From Candidatus Methanimicrococcus labiotermitis (lineage in GTDB: Archaea; Halobacteriota; Methanosarcinia; Methanosarcinales; Methanosarcinaceae): 38,381 bases of DNA. Below the pieces are notes generated by a model, which saw only the letters and a list, made by a program, of their open reading frames with translations, was not told the origin of the DNA and did no database searches. The position numbers and the translations under genes were made by a program. Below, piece after piece: positions 25,433 to 34,109 of the stretch. The stretch lies in NCBI GenBank assembly GCA_009784005.1, contig WRCE01000017.1, forward strand, positions 1-38,381, given 5' to 3'. Position 1 is the stretch's first letter, and each line of letters starts with the position of its first letter.

Positions 25433-28216
25433 TTAAGCGCTCAATACCTGCTCAATCTTTGCCATCGCTTCTGCTTTTGCTTGTTGGATGCCGCCGGCGT
25501 TCGGGCCGCCGCCCATTGCGAGGTCAGGCCTGCCGCCGCCGCCGCCGCCGACTGCCTGAGACATCAGTTTGACCAAATCTCCGGCTTTCAATCCTTTGGC
25601 GACAGCCACTTTTCCGCAGGCTGCAACGGCTTTGACACCGTCGTTTTCACTGAGAAGGATGGCAACGGCGTTATCCGTCTTTAAGATTTCAATGGCGGCC
25701 ATTCTCATGGTGTCGATATTTTCGCCTTTGGTGACGTTGACGACAACGGAAAAGCCGTTGATTGTTGCAGCGTCCTGAAGCATGCGCACCATGCGGGCGC
25801 CGGCGACTTCTTCCTTTAGTTTCTCGTTTTCCTTTTGGAGCTCTTTCCACTCTTCAAAGAAACGGTCTACCGTTTGCGGTAAGATATCGGGCTGAATGCT
25901 GAGCGTTCCGGCAGAGTCGCGAAGAAGAGACTCCATTTCCTGAATGGCGGCAACAGCCGCTTCGCCGACAGCGTATTCCAGCCGCTCGACGCCGTCTTGG
26001 ATGCGTTCCGTTTTCAAAATTTTAATCGGGCCGATAACGCCCGTGTTCAGGCAGTGCGTACCGCCGCAGGCTTCAATGTCAGAGCCGACTTTGACGATAC
26101 GAAGCGTCTTGCCCGGCGGAATGCCGCCCTGATACAAGCAAAAACCGTATTTCTGTTCGGCATCGGTTCGCTCAAGCGTTTCGAAATTGACTTTCCTGCT
26201 TTCCATCACTCTTTTGTTGGCGAGCAACTCAATTTCATTCAGCTCTTCCTGCGTGATGTGCTTGTAATGCGAAATGTCGAGACGGGCACGCGTTTCTGTT
26301 TTTTGGGCGCCTGCCTGCCAAATGTGATTGCCGAGAACCTTACGGGCGGCATCGTTGATGATATGCGTTGCCGTGTGGTGACGGGAATGCGCCATCCGGC
26401 GCCTTTTGTCCACTTGGCCGATGACCATGTCGCCGCGATTGATCAACATTTCTTTGTCGTTGATGCACAATTTATGAACGACGACGCCGTTGTACATTTG
26501 AACGTCAATCACGTCATAAACGAAGGTGCCTGCCATAATCATGCCGTGGTCGGCATCTTGGCCGCCGCCCTCGGGGTAGAAATAAGTGTTGTCCAAAATA
26601 ACGTAATCGTCAAAAGCGTCTAAGACGACCGCTTCGAATTCCATGCGCTCGGGCTCATCGTAGTAAAAGCGTTTCGTTTGCGGCAGGCGCTCTGTTTTGT
26701 CCAAATACTTGAATCCGCCGGCAGCGTATTCTTTTTCGCCGGCCTCGCTGTGCATATCAGCGATGAGGGAATAGAAATTGTCGGGGAAATCGACTTCGAC
26801 GCCGACTTCTTTGGCCGCCTCTTTGGCGATTTCCGGCGGAATGCCGTGACTGTCATAAATTTCCATGAGTTCTGAAAGAGGCAGCTTTTCGCCCTTTTCT
26901 TGATAGCGGACGGCGGATTTTTGAATGATTTTCCGGCCGCGTTCAATCGTCTGGCGGTATTTTTCCTCTTCAAGCGCCAGAATTTCCTCCGTCACTTTGA
27001 AGTTTTCTTCAAACTCGGGATATTCGGGCATGTTTTCAATATGAAGCGCGACGATTTTTGACAAAGGCGCTTGGATGCCGAGGTCGTTTAGCATGCGTAT
27101 TGTGCGGCGAATCACTAAGCGTGCCAGATAGCCGGCTTTCACGTTGGATGGAATGATGCCGTCGCCAAGCATAAATGTCAGACAGCGGGTGTGGTCGGCG
27201 ATTGCGTAAATCTTTTCAATCGGGTCCATTATGCGGGAAAGTTCTTCCACATCCATGCCGATGCTGTCGGCCACTTGCCGGCGGAGTTCCATTAAATTGG
27301 CGCTGCCGCTGACGTCCATCAGACCGGCGAACATGGCGTTGCTCGATAAAATCCGAGCGTATTTCGGGTCGTTTAATTCGTGGTCGATGCCTGCCAAGTT
27401 GGTCAGTTCTTTGACAACGTTTGGGAAAACGGCGTCATAAATGGTCGGCGACCCCTGAGAAGCCCAGGCAAAGCGCTCCAAACCGTAGCCGGTGTCCACG
27501 ATGTAGCTGTCCATTTTTTCGTACATCTTGCCTTTGACTTCGATGTCGCCGTCTTTGGATTCTTTGAGATTCATGAAGACAAGCGTCGCCAGCTCAAGGC
27601 CGCCGACCATCACTTCAACGGACGCGCCCGCGTTGCCGCCGCCCGCCCATGGGTTTTTGATGTACGTCACGTCTTTTATGTCGGCGCCGAGTTCCGAAAG
27701 CAGCCGGTCGCAGAGCTCAATTGTCTTGTCTTTCCAATAAATTTCTTTGTCTTTGCCGTTGAAAACGTGGTGGGCCATCATCTCAAAGGTGGTCAGATGG
27801 CGGCCGGTCCTGCCGACTGAGTCCAAGTCGTTGAGGCGGATGCACGGCTGGGAAATCGTCAGCGGATTCGCCGGCGGCGGAACAAGCCCCGACGTCACGT
27901 AAGGCTGAAAATCGGCGATGGACGCGATTGTTAAGTAAATGTCGTCTCGCCAGCGGGCGACAACCGGATACCGGCAAATTCGTGAATGGCCGCGCTCTTC
28001 AAAAAAGTTCAAGTAATATTCCCGCATTTCCGCGAGATTCATCGGGTTTTTGAAAATCGGTTTTCCGATAAATGTGTAATGGTCGCAAGGAGCGTCGCCG
28101 CATGTCACTCTGTTGGGGTCGCGCGTCCAATAAATGTTACCGCATTTTTCACATTCTTTTTGAATGAATCCGTTTTCGTCAAAATATTTAATATCAGTAT
28201 ATTCCTCATCAAGCAT
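25433..28216 (-). CDS. alaS: Alanyl-tRNA synthetase (archaeal type)
   Basis: 927 residues. Charges tRNA-Ala and edits mischarged serine and glycine. The N-terminus has the archaeal extension with CEKCGNIYW and CGDAPC that can bind zinc. The catalytic core includes MMAHHVFNGKD and WAGGGNAG. The editing domain shows SRHHTATHI near residue 608 and ACGGTHC near 717. The C-terminal DHHA1 region contains GGGGGGRPDLAMGGGP. It begins 12 bp after the CRM-domain gene stop with GGGTGG as RBS, so the two form an operon. The last codons (GCGCTTAATC) are duplicated just after the stop (25420-25441). Confidence 0.96.
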   Translation of the reverse strand: MLDEEYTDIKYFDENGFIQKECEKCGNIYWTRDPNRVTCGDAPCDHYTFIGKPIFKNPMNLAEMREYYLNFFEERGHSRICRYPVVARWRDDIYLTIASIADFQPYVTSGLVPPPANPLTISQPCIRLNDLDSVGRTGRHLTTFEMMAHHVFNGKDKEIYWKDKTIELCDRLLSELGADIKDVTYIKNPWAGGGNAGASVEVMVGGLELATLVFMNLKESKDGDIEVKGKMYEKMDSYIVDTGYGLERFAWASQGSPTIYDAVFPNVVKELTNLAGIDHELNDPKYARILSSNAMFAGLMDVSGSANLMELRRQVADSIGMDVEELSRIMDPIEKIYAIADHTRCLTFMLGDGIIPSNVKAGYLARLVIRRTIRMLNDLGIQAPLSKIVALHIENMPEYPEFEENFKVTEEILALEEEKYRQTIERGRKIIQKSAVRYQEKGEKLPLSELMEIYDSHGIPPEIAKEAAKEVGVEVDFPDNFYSLIADMHSEAGEKEYAAGGFKYLDKTERLPQTKRFYYDEPERMEFEAVVLDAFDDYVILDNTYFYPEGGGQDADHGMIMAGTFVYDVIDVQMYNGVVVHKLCINDKEMLINRGDMVIGQVDKRRRMAHSRHHTATHIINDAARKVLGNHIWQAGAQKTETRARLDISHYKHITQEELNEIELLANKRVMESRKVNFETLERTDAEQKYGFCLYQGGIPPGKTLRIVKVGSDIEACGGTHCLNTGVIGPIKILKTERIQDGVERLEYAVGEAAVAAIQEMESLLRDSAGTLSIQPDILPQTVDRFFEEWKELQKENEKLKEEVAGARMVRMLQDAATINGFSVVVNVTKGENIDTMRMAAIEILKTDNAVAILLSENDGVKAVAACGKVAVAKGLKAGDLVKLMSQAVGGGGGGRPDLAMGGGPNAGGIQQAKAEAMAKIEQVLSA

Positions 28217-28228
28217 CGCTAACCACCC

Positions 28229-28489
28229 TTATTTGTAAAGCGTTACGGTCCTTCCCCGAATGTCGATTAAAACAGCGCCGCATTTTTCGGCTAATTCGGC
28301 AGCTGCCGCATTCATATCATCCGATTCGCCCGAATTTTTGTGAACCCTGATTTTTACCAGTTTTTTGGCCTTCAGTTGTTTTTTGAGTTCATCGATAACG
28401 GAATCCGACATTCCGCCTTTCCCGACGCTCAAGAGCGGCGTCAGATTCGCGGATTCCTTCTTTAACATGTATTGTTTGATTTTGTCCAT
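28229..28489 (-). CDS. CRM-domain RNA-binding protein (YhbY family)
   Basis: 86 residues, one complete CRM domain. The GKGG loop (LLSVGKGGMSDSVIDELKK) is the RNA-binding signature. KAKKLVKIRVHKN and the final DIRGRTVTLYK strand complete the fold. The bacterial relative acts in 50S ribosome assembly. It is the first gene of the alaS operon. The minus-strand upstream region is a long 10-bp tandem array. Confidence 0.92.
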   Translation of the reverse strand: MDKIKQYMLKKESANLTPLLSVGKGGMSDSVIDELKKQLKAKKLVKIRVHKNSGESDDMNAAAAELAEKCGAVLIDIRGRTVTLYK

Positions 28490-28544
28490 AATGAGTACCT
28501 TATAAAGTGAATTGAAATTTATGACTCCAAAAGTTTCCCGTCTT

Positions 28545-28765
28545 TAATAAATCTTCTCTTAACTTCCCTAAACTTCTCTAATCTTCTCTAATCTTCTCTA
28601 ATCTTCTCAAAACTTCTCTAATCTTCTCCAATCTTCTCTAATCTTCTCTAATCTTCTCTAATCTTCTCAAATACTTCTCTAATCTTCTCTAATCTTCTCC
28701 AATCTTCTCCAATCTTCTCAAAACTTCTCTAAACTTCTCTAAACTTCTCTTAAATTCTCATAACT
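28545..28765. repeat. 10-bp tandem array, about 220 bp
   Basis: About 22 units of TCTAATCTTC with variants CCAATCTTC and AAAACTTC. It is the longest array of the window and lies in the divergent region between the CRM/alaS operon and L10e. Confidence 0.93.
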
Positions 28766-28884
28766 TCCCGTAACCTCCCTTAACAAATCAACGATTTGCC
28801 GCTTACAAACGAAGAAACGCCTGAAATATGAGGAAAAGAGGAAGGGGGAGGCGGAATCGAGTGTTTATTTTTTGAAAGATAAGA

Positions 28885-28892
28885 TTTATAAA
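28885..28892 (+). promoter_or_regulatory. TATA box upstream of the L10e leader
   Basis: TTTATAAA in the context AAGATTTATAAACC. Predicted start about 28910. Confidence 0.6.
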
Positions 28893-28906
28893 CCCTGAAT
28901 GTATTA

Positions 28907-28980
28907 GGGGGTTACAAATCGGGCTTGATAAGCCTGCCAGTTAAATCCGCGCCGCGGGAAGGCTAACCATCATACATAGG
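28907..28980 (+). ncRNA. Candidate structured RNA or 5' leader upstream of L10e
   Basis: The stretch starts at the position predicted from the TATA box. GGTTA (28910-28914) pairs with TAACC (28964-28968) as closing helix. Inside are CGGGCTT (28920-28926) with AAGCCTG (28930-28936), one G-U wobble, and CCGC (28947-28950) with GCGG (28954-28957). Together they form a three-way junction. ACA follows the closing helix at about 28973. It may be a ribosomal-protein leader or an independent small RNA. The following 150 nt up to L10e have no convincing gene. Confidence 0.35.
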
Positions 28981-29133
28981 ATGTTTCTTTGAAATGGCCG
29001 AAGAAGCAATGATGCATCGGCGGATTTTTGTGATGATAATAAACGGCATGGGCGCCGTATTTGTTTTCATCGCTTTAACTTTAAAACAATTATTTCAAAT
29101 ATTATTTCAAATATTATTCATGGAGAATTTATC

Positions 29134-29655
29134 ATGGTCAGAAAGCCGGCAAGTATGTACAGAAACATCAGGCAGCGCTCCTTTACCCGAAGAAAATATA
29201 TGGGCGGCGTTCCGGGTGTTCAAATTATCCACTACGACATGGGTAACTTAACCAGACAGGACTACCCTGTCAAACTTTCAATTATTGTTGAAGAGAAATG
29301 CGCAATCAGACACACTGCTCTTGAAGCAGCACGTATCACCGCCAACAGACACATGGTCAACAAGGCGGGCAAAGGAAACTTCCACATCAAACTGCGCGTC
29401 TATCCGCACGAAGTGCTCAGAGAAAACAAGCAGGCAACAGGCGCAGGCGCAGACCGTGTTTCAAGCGGTATGAGAGGCGCTTTCGGCAAGAACGTCGGAA
29501 CGGCGGCTCGTGTCGTCCCGCTCCAAAAAATCTTTACCATTTCCGTTGACAAAGAACACTTCTTGGCAGCGAAAAAAGCACTCCAAAACGCAGGACAAAA
29601 ACTCCCGACGCCCACCAGAATCGTCATTGATCAGGGCGCCGAATTGGTTTTGTAA
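29134..29655 (+). CDS. rpl10e: 50S ribosomal protein L10e (uL16 family)
   Basis: 173 residues, full length. Core large-subunit protein near the peptidyl transferase centre and the A site. The opening [19 protein letters not shown], the [12 protein letters not shown] segment, [20 protein letters not shown] and the loop [19 protein letters not shown] are typical. RBS GGAG lies 14 bp upstream. An upstream frame from 28994 overlapping the start is out of frame and rejected. Long leader with possible structure suggests feedback control, which is inference. Confidence 0.97.
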   Translation: MVRKPASMYRNIRQRSFTRRKYMGGVPGVQIIHYDMGNLTRQDYPVKLSIIVEEKCAIRHTALEAARITANRHMVNKAGKGNFHIKLRVYPHEVLRENKQATGAGADRVSSGMRGAFGKNVGTAARVVPLQKIFTISVDKEHFLAAKKALQNAGQKLPTPTRIVIDQGAELVL

Positions 29656-29718
29656 GCGCTTTGTTTTGTTTAACCGTCCGGAATTCAACTTATTCCGGAT
29701 TTCCTTTCTTTTTATTTT

Positions 29719-29796
29719 GCTTTTTCTTTCTCTTTTTATCTTGCTTTTTCTTTCTCTTTTCATCTTGCTTTTTCTTTCTCTTTTCATCTTGCTTTT
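29719..29796. repeat. 24-bp tandem array next to element copy C
   Basis: Units start at 29719, 29743 and 29767 with GCTTTTTCTTTCTCTTTT. The TTTTCATCTTGC part is also in the outer flank of copy A, so the same element edge has been amplified here with a different period. Confidence 0.85.
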
Positions 29797-29812
29797 TTCA
29801 AAAAATAATACT

Positions 29813-29960
29813 GTTTGTTATTTCTCGTTATTTTTTGGCAGAAATCTCCATTTTCGTATTTGTGCGCTGCTTCGCATCGCCCAACTCCGAAAATGGAGGT
29901 GGTTATATGTTTTTGTTTGTTTTCATCCGGCTTAGTCTCTTTTCCTATTCTCTTCCCTTC
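29813..29960 (+). repeat. Dispersed hairpin element, copy C
   Basis: The core hairpin at 29846-29898 is closed by CTCCATTTTCG/CGAAAATGGAG. It matches copy A over about 140 bp and copy B over about 110 bp. It lies between L10e and aIF2-beta. Confidence 0.88.
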
Positions 29961-30061
29961 TCCTTTCTTTTTTGACGTGTTTTTTTCCGAGAGCGGAAAG
30001 CTTTTTGACGGCGGATTGTAAAGCCTTTTATAATATCTTGTGTTTTTACAGGCAGTTCTCA

Positions 30062-30074
30062 AAGTTTATATGAC
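30062..30074 (+). promoter_or_regulatory. Possible TATA box for aIF2-beta
   Basis: AAGTTTATATGAC. Predicted start near 30095 lies inside the following 13-bp array. Confidence 0.45.
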
Positions 30075-30087
30075 ATCAAGTTTACAT

Positions 30088-30152
30088 ATTCACACTTACC
30101 ATTCACACTTACCATTCACACTTACCATTCACACTTACCATTCACATTTACG
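30088..30152. repeat. 13-bp tandem array in the aIF2-beta leader
   Basis: Five units of ATTCACACTTACC. Confidence 0.9.
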
Positions 30153-30185
30153 TTTAAGCAACCAAAAACAATGAGGGATAGAATC

Positions 30186-30794
30186 ATGGATGATTATGAA
30201 ACACTTCTTAACAGGGCAATCCAACAGCTTCCTGAAGAAAGAACGACGGATGAGCGTTTCGTCGTTCCGGAGGCCAAACTCTTTTCGGAAGGAAAGACGA
30301 CGGTTTTGGACAATTTCTCAAACATTGTCAGCGTTCTTCACCGCGACCCCGACCACGTGATGAAATACCTGACACGCGAGCTCGGCACCGCCGGTAAACT
30401 CGAAGGCGGGCGCGCTATTTTCCAGGGACGGTTCACAAGAGACCAAATGGATGCCAACGTCCAAAATTACGTCGATGAATACGTCATGTGTTCCGAATGC
30501 AACCGCCCCGACACGACGCTTGGAAAAATGGAGCGCGTCTTAATTCTCCAGTGTTCCGCTTGCGGCGCTCACCGCCCGGTGAAGAAGAGACAGACAACAG
30601 CGGTTAAAGCAGTCTTGACGCTTGAAGAAGGCGGCACTTATGAGATCAACATCGAAGCGGTCGGCTCCAAAGGAGACGGTATCGCCAAGTTCGACAAATT
30701 CACGATTTTCGTCCCGGGCGCCGCCAAAGGACAAACGCTGAGCGTCAAAATCAAAAAGATTTCAGGCTATTTGGCTTTCGCCGAAAAAGTCTGA
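30186..30794 (+). CDS. Translation initiation factor aIF2 subunit beta with TRAM domain
   Basis: 202 residues. Part of the trimeric factor that brings initiator tRNA to the small ribosomal subunit. The N-terminal helix and core (residues about 1-90) include [25 protein letters not shown]. The zinc ribbon is CSECNRPDT...CSACGAHRP (about 101-126). The C-terminal part (about 138-202), [21 protein letters not shown] to FAEKV, is a TRAM domain, an RNA-binding module fused to aIF2-beta in Methanosarcinales. The ATG at 30186 has GAGGG as RBS; an ATG at 30171 is less likely. Confidence 0.95.
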   Translation: MDDYETLLNRAIQQLPEERTTDERFVVPEAKLFSEGKTTVLDNFSNIVSVLHRDPDHVMKYLTRELGTAGKLEGGRAIFQGRFTRDQMDANVQNYVDEYVMCSECNRPDTTLGKMERVLILQCSACGAHRPVKKRQTTAVKAVLTLEEGGTYEINIEAVGSKGDGIAKFDKFTIFVPGAAKGQTLSVKIKKISGYLAFAEKV

Positions 30795-30880
30795 TTTCTT
30801 CATTTTTTTTACATTTTTTTACATTTCTTTTGAATCGTTAAGACGGCCGATGAAATTGCCGGCGAATCAAGGTGACGGGC

Positions 30881-30970
30881 AACCGAAACGATGGTAACCG
30901 AAACAATGGTAACCGAAACGATGGCAGCCGAAACAACGGAAACCGAAACGATGGCAGCCGAAGTGACAGT
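30881..30970. repeat. 15-bp tandem array before the radical-SAM-like gene
   Basis: Six units of AACCGAAACGATGGT type, purine-rich, not part of a gene. Confidence 0.88.
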
Positions 30971-31008
30971 GAACAAAATGACGTGACCTGATTTGACGCG
31001 TGATTAAA

Positions 31009-32226
31009 ATGAAAGAACCCGAAGGAACCGAAATGAAAGAACCTGTCAAACCCGTCAAACCCGTCAACCCTGTCAACGTTTACGACATACCGGGTTTGTC
31101 CGTTTATATGACCCGCGGGGATGACGGAAAAATCAGGCTCTTCGGGAAAGGGGTCCTTAAGTTCGCCGCCGGTCCTTTTTTGTCAACGGCAAACAAACAT
31201 CTCGCGGCGGAAAAGCCTGCCAAAACAACACAAGACACTGTTTACCCGTCAGCTTGGCTTCCGCCGATACCGAGTCCTGTTTTCAGACGGCTTGTGAAGG
31301 CCGAAATCGGAACGGCGCTGGGCGTTTACGTTCCCGAAACTGTTTCTATTGAAGTAACCCGAAAATACAACGCCAACGCCGCGCGGTACGCTAAAAAGCG
31401 GGGCATTGACAATGCCGGCTTGCCCGACCCGCCTGAAACGCAAATCAAAAAAGCCGTTGATGAAGCTTTGGACAAGGGCGCCGTTGTGATTACTTTTACC
31501 GAAGGCGACCCGATGCTTAACGAAAATATCGTTGAATATGTTCGCTACGTTGACAAAGAAAGAGCGGTTGTCATGGCGTACACATGGGGCATTGATTTCA
31601 GCCTTGAAAAAGCAAAACAGCTCAAAGAAGCCGGCCTTCAGACGCTTCTTGTCAGCATTTATTCAACCAATCCATCAGAACACGATAAGAAAAGAGGGTT
31701 TGAGGGCGCCTATGACAAAGCCGTTGAAGCCATTCGCTATGGCCTTCGCGCCGGCCTTTTGGTGACGATGGCGACACATGTCGATTCAAACCGTATCGGT
31801 GAATTGGAAGGTTTGTGGGAATTGGCCAAAGAGTTAGGCGTTCACGAATTTTCCGTATGGGAATCCGAGCCGGACTTGGAAGGCGAAAAAGTAAATGACG
31901 GCGACCGCGGCATCATCACTGATTTTTACAAACGCATCAACGCTTCCAACGATGACAGCCCGCGCGTGTTTTCCAGTACCGTCTTTGAAGGCGAAATGTT
32001 TGGAAAAATGGCCGGGCGGCGCTGGGCGCATGTCACGGCAGAAGGAGAGGTTTGGCCCGACCCGTACATCCCGCTGTCATACGGCAACATCAATGAAGAA
32101 CCGTTTGAAAAAATTTGGAAAAGGATGAGAAAAGAACCGGTTTTTCAAAAAAAGAGGCGAACGCACGTTCTCTGTGACCCCGCCTATCTTCAAAAAGTAC
32201 GGGATGCCGACAGCCCCTCATCATAA
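31009..32226 (+). CDS. Radical SAM/SPASM-like protein lacking the cluster cysteines
   Basis: 405 residues. The fold is that of a radical SAM enzyme with SPASM tail: VSIEVTRKYNANA, TFTEGDPMLNENIVEYV (GGEP-type strand), then SLEKAKQLKEAGLQTLLVSI, HDKKRGFEGAYDKAVEAI and VTMATHV. The three cysteines of C-x3-C-x2-C are replaced by Y120, A124 and Y127 (31366-31389), and the SPASM motif expected as WPC-PYIPLSYGN reads WPD-PYIPLSYGN (32059-32061). So neither cluster can form in the usual way. The frame is otherwise intact with normal codon use, so it is a conserved pseudoenzyme or binding protein and not a pseudogene. The start is uncertain: PVKP repeats near the N-terminus; GTG at 31000 and ATG at 31033 are alternatives. 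Confidence 0.8.
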   Translation: MKEPEGTEMKEPVKPVKPVNPVNVYDIPGLSVYMTRGDDGKIRLFGKGVLKFAAGPFLSTANKHLAAEKPAKTTQDTVYPSAWLPPIPSPVFRRLVKAEIGTALGVYVPETVSIEVTRKYNANAARYAKKRGIDNAGLPDPPETQIKKAVDEALDKGAVVITFTEGDPMLNENIVEYVRYVDKERAVVMAYTWGIDFSLEKAKQLKEAGLQTLLVSIYSTNPSEHDKKRGFEGAYDKAVEAIRYGLRAGLLVTMATHVDSNRIGELEGLWELAKELGVHEFSVWESEPDLEGEKVNDGDRGIITDFYKRINASNDDSPRVFSSTVFEGEMFGKMAGRRWAHVTAEGEVWPDPYIPLSYGNINEEPFEKIWKRMRKEPVFQKKRRTHVLCDPAYLQKVRDADSPSS

Positions 32227-32387
32227 GAAGTTTTTTATGACTTGCCTGCCCTATAAGTTTAATTTCAGATTAAATTTTAGTAAATTATTGCTTAATTGTT
32301 GTTTAATTATTGTATAATTATTGTTTAATTTCAGATTGCCGGCTTAAAGCGGCATCGTCTCTTCTTAATTTTTCAGGAGAATTCAAG

Positions 32388-32675
32388 ATGGTAAAGAAAG
32401 AAAACATTGAAGAAGCCGTTGCCGATGTCGGTGACGACACGCCGACCGCTTACACGGAAATTAAAATGGGAGGCGGCTGGTACATGGCGATTTCCCTCGA
32501 AAGAAGCGAACGTTTCGACAAGGAATACGTCGAAATCTCAAAAGAGCGCGCCGGCAAAAAAAGATCCCGTTTCAATTTAAGCCCGAAGCATACCCGTGTT
32601 TTGGGTGAAGCGCTGATTCGGTTCGCCGATGAAAACGACTTGGACAACTTTGTGAGCAAGGGCGGCGAAGACTGA
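32388..32675 (+). CDS. Small conserved-looking protein of unknown function
   Basis: 95 residues. I do not recognise the family with certainty. After an acidic N-terminus (about 20 residues) there is a probable beta-rich domain, WYMAISLERSERFDKEYVEI, then GKKRSRFNLSPKHTRVL and a C-terminal helix GEALIRFADENDLDNF. The order of strands followed by one helix is like PUR/PC4-type single-strand nucleic-acid-binding proteins, which is inference only. RBS AGGAGA at 32375-32380 fixes the ATG at 32388; the open frame to 32310 has no better start. Confidence 0.75.
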   Translation: MVKKENIEEAVADVGDDTPTAYTEIKMGGGWYMAISLERSERFDKEYVEISKERAGKKRSRFNLSPKHTRVLGEALIRFADENDLDNFVSKGGED

Positions 32676-32777
32676 TTTTAACGCGCGCCGCAAGGCGCGA
32701 TTAACAGACAGCTATTGGCAGATTAACAAACGGTTATCAGACGGTTTGACAGATTAGAAGACAGGAAATGATGGCAA

Positions 32778-33125
32778 ATGGCAGTGGGCGTTTCTGATAT
32801 CCTGCAAAATTATTTTTTCATCATTCCGGCTCTGATGATTCTTTTATCACTTTATTTCCTCAGCGGTCGCGGCGCAATGTTAATTGCCGGCTACAACACG
32901 ATGTCTGAAAAAGAACGCGAGAAATACAATGTCAAAGAACTGACCCGCGCGATGGGCATCTTCATGCTTGTGACGGCGGCGCTCACGGCGGCAACGCTTT
33001 ATGCGGGCATGACCGGCAGCATGATGTGGACATTGACCGGCGGTGCCTGTATTTTTTTATTTGCAATTGCTTGGTCCGTTTATATGAACAAAAACCAAAA
33101 AATAAAACGATTGGATGAGACTTAA
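32778..33125 (+). CDS. DUF3784-like small membrane protein
   Basis: 115 residues with three hydrophobic segments: FFIIPALMILLSLYFLSG, AMGIFMLVTAALTAATLY and MMWTLTGGACIFLFAIAWSVY. Between the first two lies GAMLIAGYNTMSEKEREKYNV, the signature of the DUF3784 family. Function unknown. It may be co-transcribed with the gene 100 bp upstream. A hairpin terminator follows. Confidence 0.85.
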   Translation: MAVGVSDILQNYFFIIPALMILLSLYFLSGRGAMLIAGYNTMSEKEREKYNVKELTRAMGIFMLVTAALTAATLYAGMTGSMMWTLTGGACIFLFAIAWSVYMNKNQKIKRLDET

Positions 33126-33129
33126 GAAT

Positions 33130-33157
33130 CGGATGCTTTTTTCATCATCCGTTTTTT
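33130..33157 (+). terminator. Hairpin plus T-tract after the DUF3784-like gene
   Basis: CGGATG (33130-33135) pairs with CATCCG (33146-33151), followed by TTTTTT. Repeats of ATCGCTGATTATTTTC follow at about 33184-33260, between convergent genes. Confidence 0.6.
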
Positions 33158-33183
33158 CGTCCTTTTTTATCGTCTTTTTTTCA

Positions 33184-33265
33184 TCGCTGATTATTTCATC
33201 GCTGATTATTTCATCGTTGATTATTTTCATCGCTGATTATTTTCATCGCTGATTATTTTCATCAC
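33184..33265. repeat. 15/16-bp tandem repeat between convergent genes
   Basis: Five units of CATCGCTGATTATTT type. Confidence 0.85.
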
Positions 33266-33287
33266 CGGTTTTTTCATCACCGATTTT

Positions 33288-33917
33288 TTATTCGTCTTTA
33301 TTCAAAAGTTCTCGAATTTTTTCACGAATGATGGTTTCATTGACCTCGGGCGCCGCTTCCGCGTCCAAAATCACGAACCGTTCCGGTTCTTCTTTTGCCA
33401 AAATCTTAAAATTGGCCATGACAGCGTTCAGAAAATCAACGCGCTCGAATTTGGTTTGGGCGCCGCGGTCTTTGCATCTTTCACAAGATACAGCGGGTGG
33501 GATGTTAAATAAAAAAGTCAGATTTGGTTTGATTGTCCACGGTTCGTGAAGACGGCGGACAAAGTAAAAAGCATCGGTAATCGTGTCTTGAAGCGTTGCG
33601 CCCTGATAAGCGCAGCGGCTGTCGGAATATCTGTCAGAAATAACCAATTTCCCGCTTTCTGTTGCCGGGCGAACGGTTTTTGAAATATGCGCGGCGTGGT
33701 CAGCCAAAAATAAGAAAAGTTCGGCAAGCGGGTCAACATTGTTTCCGATGGCCGCGTAAACGGCTTCCCCCGTAAGCGTGCCCTTAGTCGGCTCGCGCGT
33801 AAAAACGGTTCCGGCGGGTGAAAGCGGATTCGTCTCATTGCCCGATTGAAGACGGGCCAGCATCGTGCTTTTGCCCGAACCGTCAATTCCTTCAAACGTT
33901 ACCAATTTTCCGGTCAT
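33288..33917 (-). CDS. tmk: Thymidylate kinase
   Basis: 209 residues. Phosphorylates dTMP to dTDP. P-loop FEGIDGSGKST at residues 8-18, TREPTKG (substrate-binding arginine), DRYSDSRCAYQGA, and a short lid with CERCKDRGAQTKFE. All are normal. Together with the dUTPase 4 kb away it covers dTTP synthesis, though they are not in one operon. The start codon is preceded on the minus strand by GTAGGGTA. The spacer to the helicase gene (33918-34105) is purine-rich with GGAGCAGAGG repeats and no gene. Confidence 0.94.
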   Translation of the reverse strand: MTGKLVTFEGIDGSGKSTMLARLQSGNETNPLSPAGTVFTREPTKGTLTGEAVYAAIGNNVDPLAELFLFLADHAAHISKTVRPATESGKLVISDRYSDSRCAYQGATLQDTITDAFYFVRRLHEPWTIKPNLTFLFNIPPAVSCERCKDRGAQTKFERVDFLNAVMANFKILAKEEPERFVILDAEAAPEVNETIIREKIRELLNKDE

Positions 33918-34109
33918 TACCCTACGTTTGATAATTAATCGTATTTATCCTTTCCTAAAAAATTTCATGCAGGATAATAAAATTTCAAGCGGAGGAGCAG
34001 AGGGGCAGGGGGCAGAAGGACAGAGGAGCAGAAGGGCAGAGGAGCTAAGGAGACAAGGCACAAAAACAATTCACAAAAACAAACGGATTATAAACAGATT
34101 TGACGCTGT

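Noticed and set aside
28545..28765. CRISPR array
   Set aside because: The 10-bp units are contiguous with no unique spacers and no cas genes are near. The same holds for all other arrays.
28907..28968. Unusual tRNA upstream of L10e
   Set aside because: There is no T-loop sequence and no standard anticodon arm, so the three-helix structure is not a tRNA.
28994..29251. 85-codon frame in front of L10e
   Set aside because: It overlaps the L10e start out of frame, has no RBS and no family pattern.
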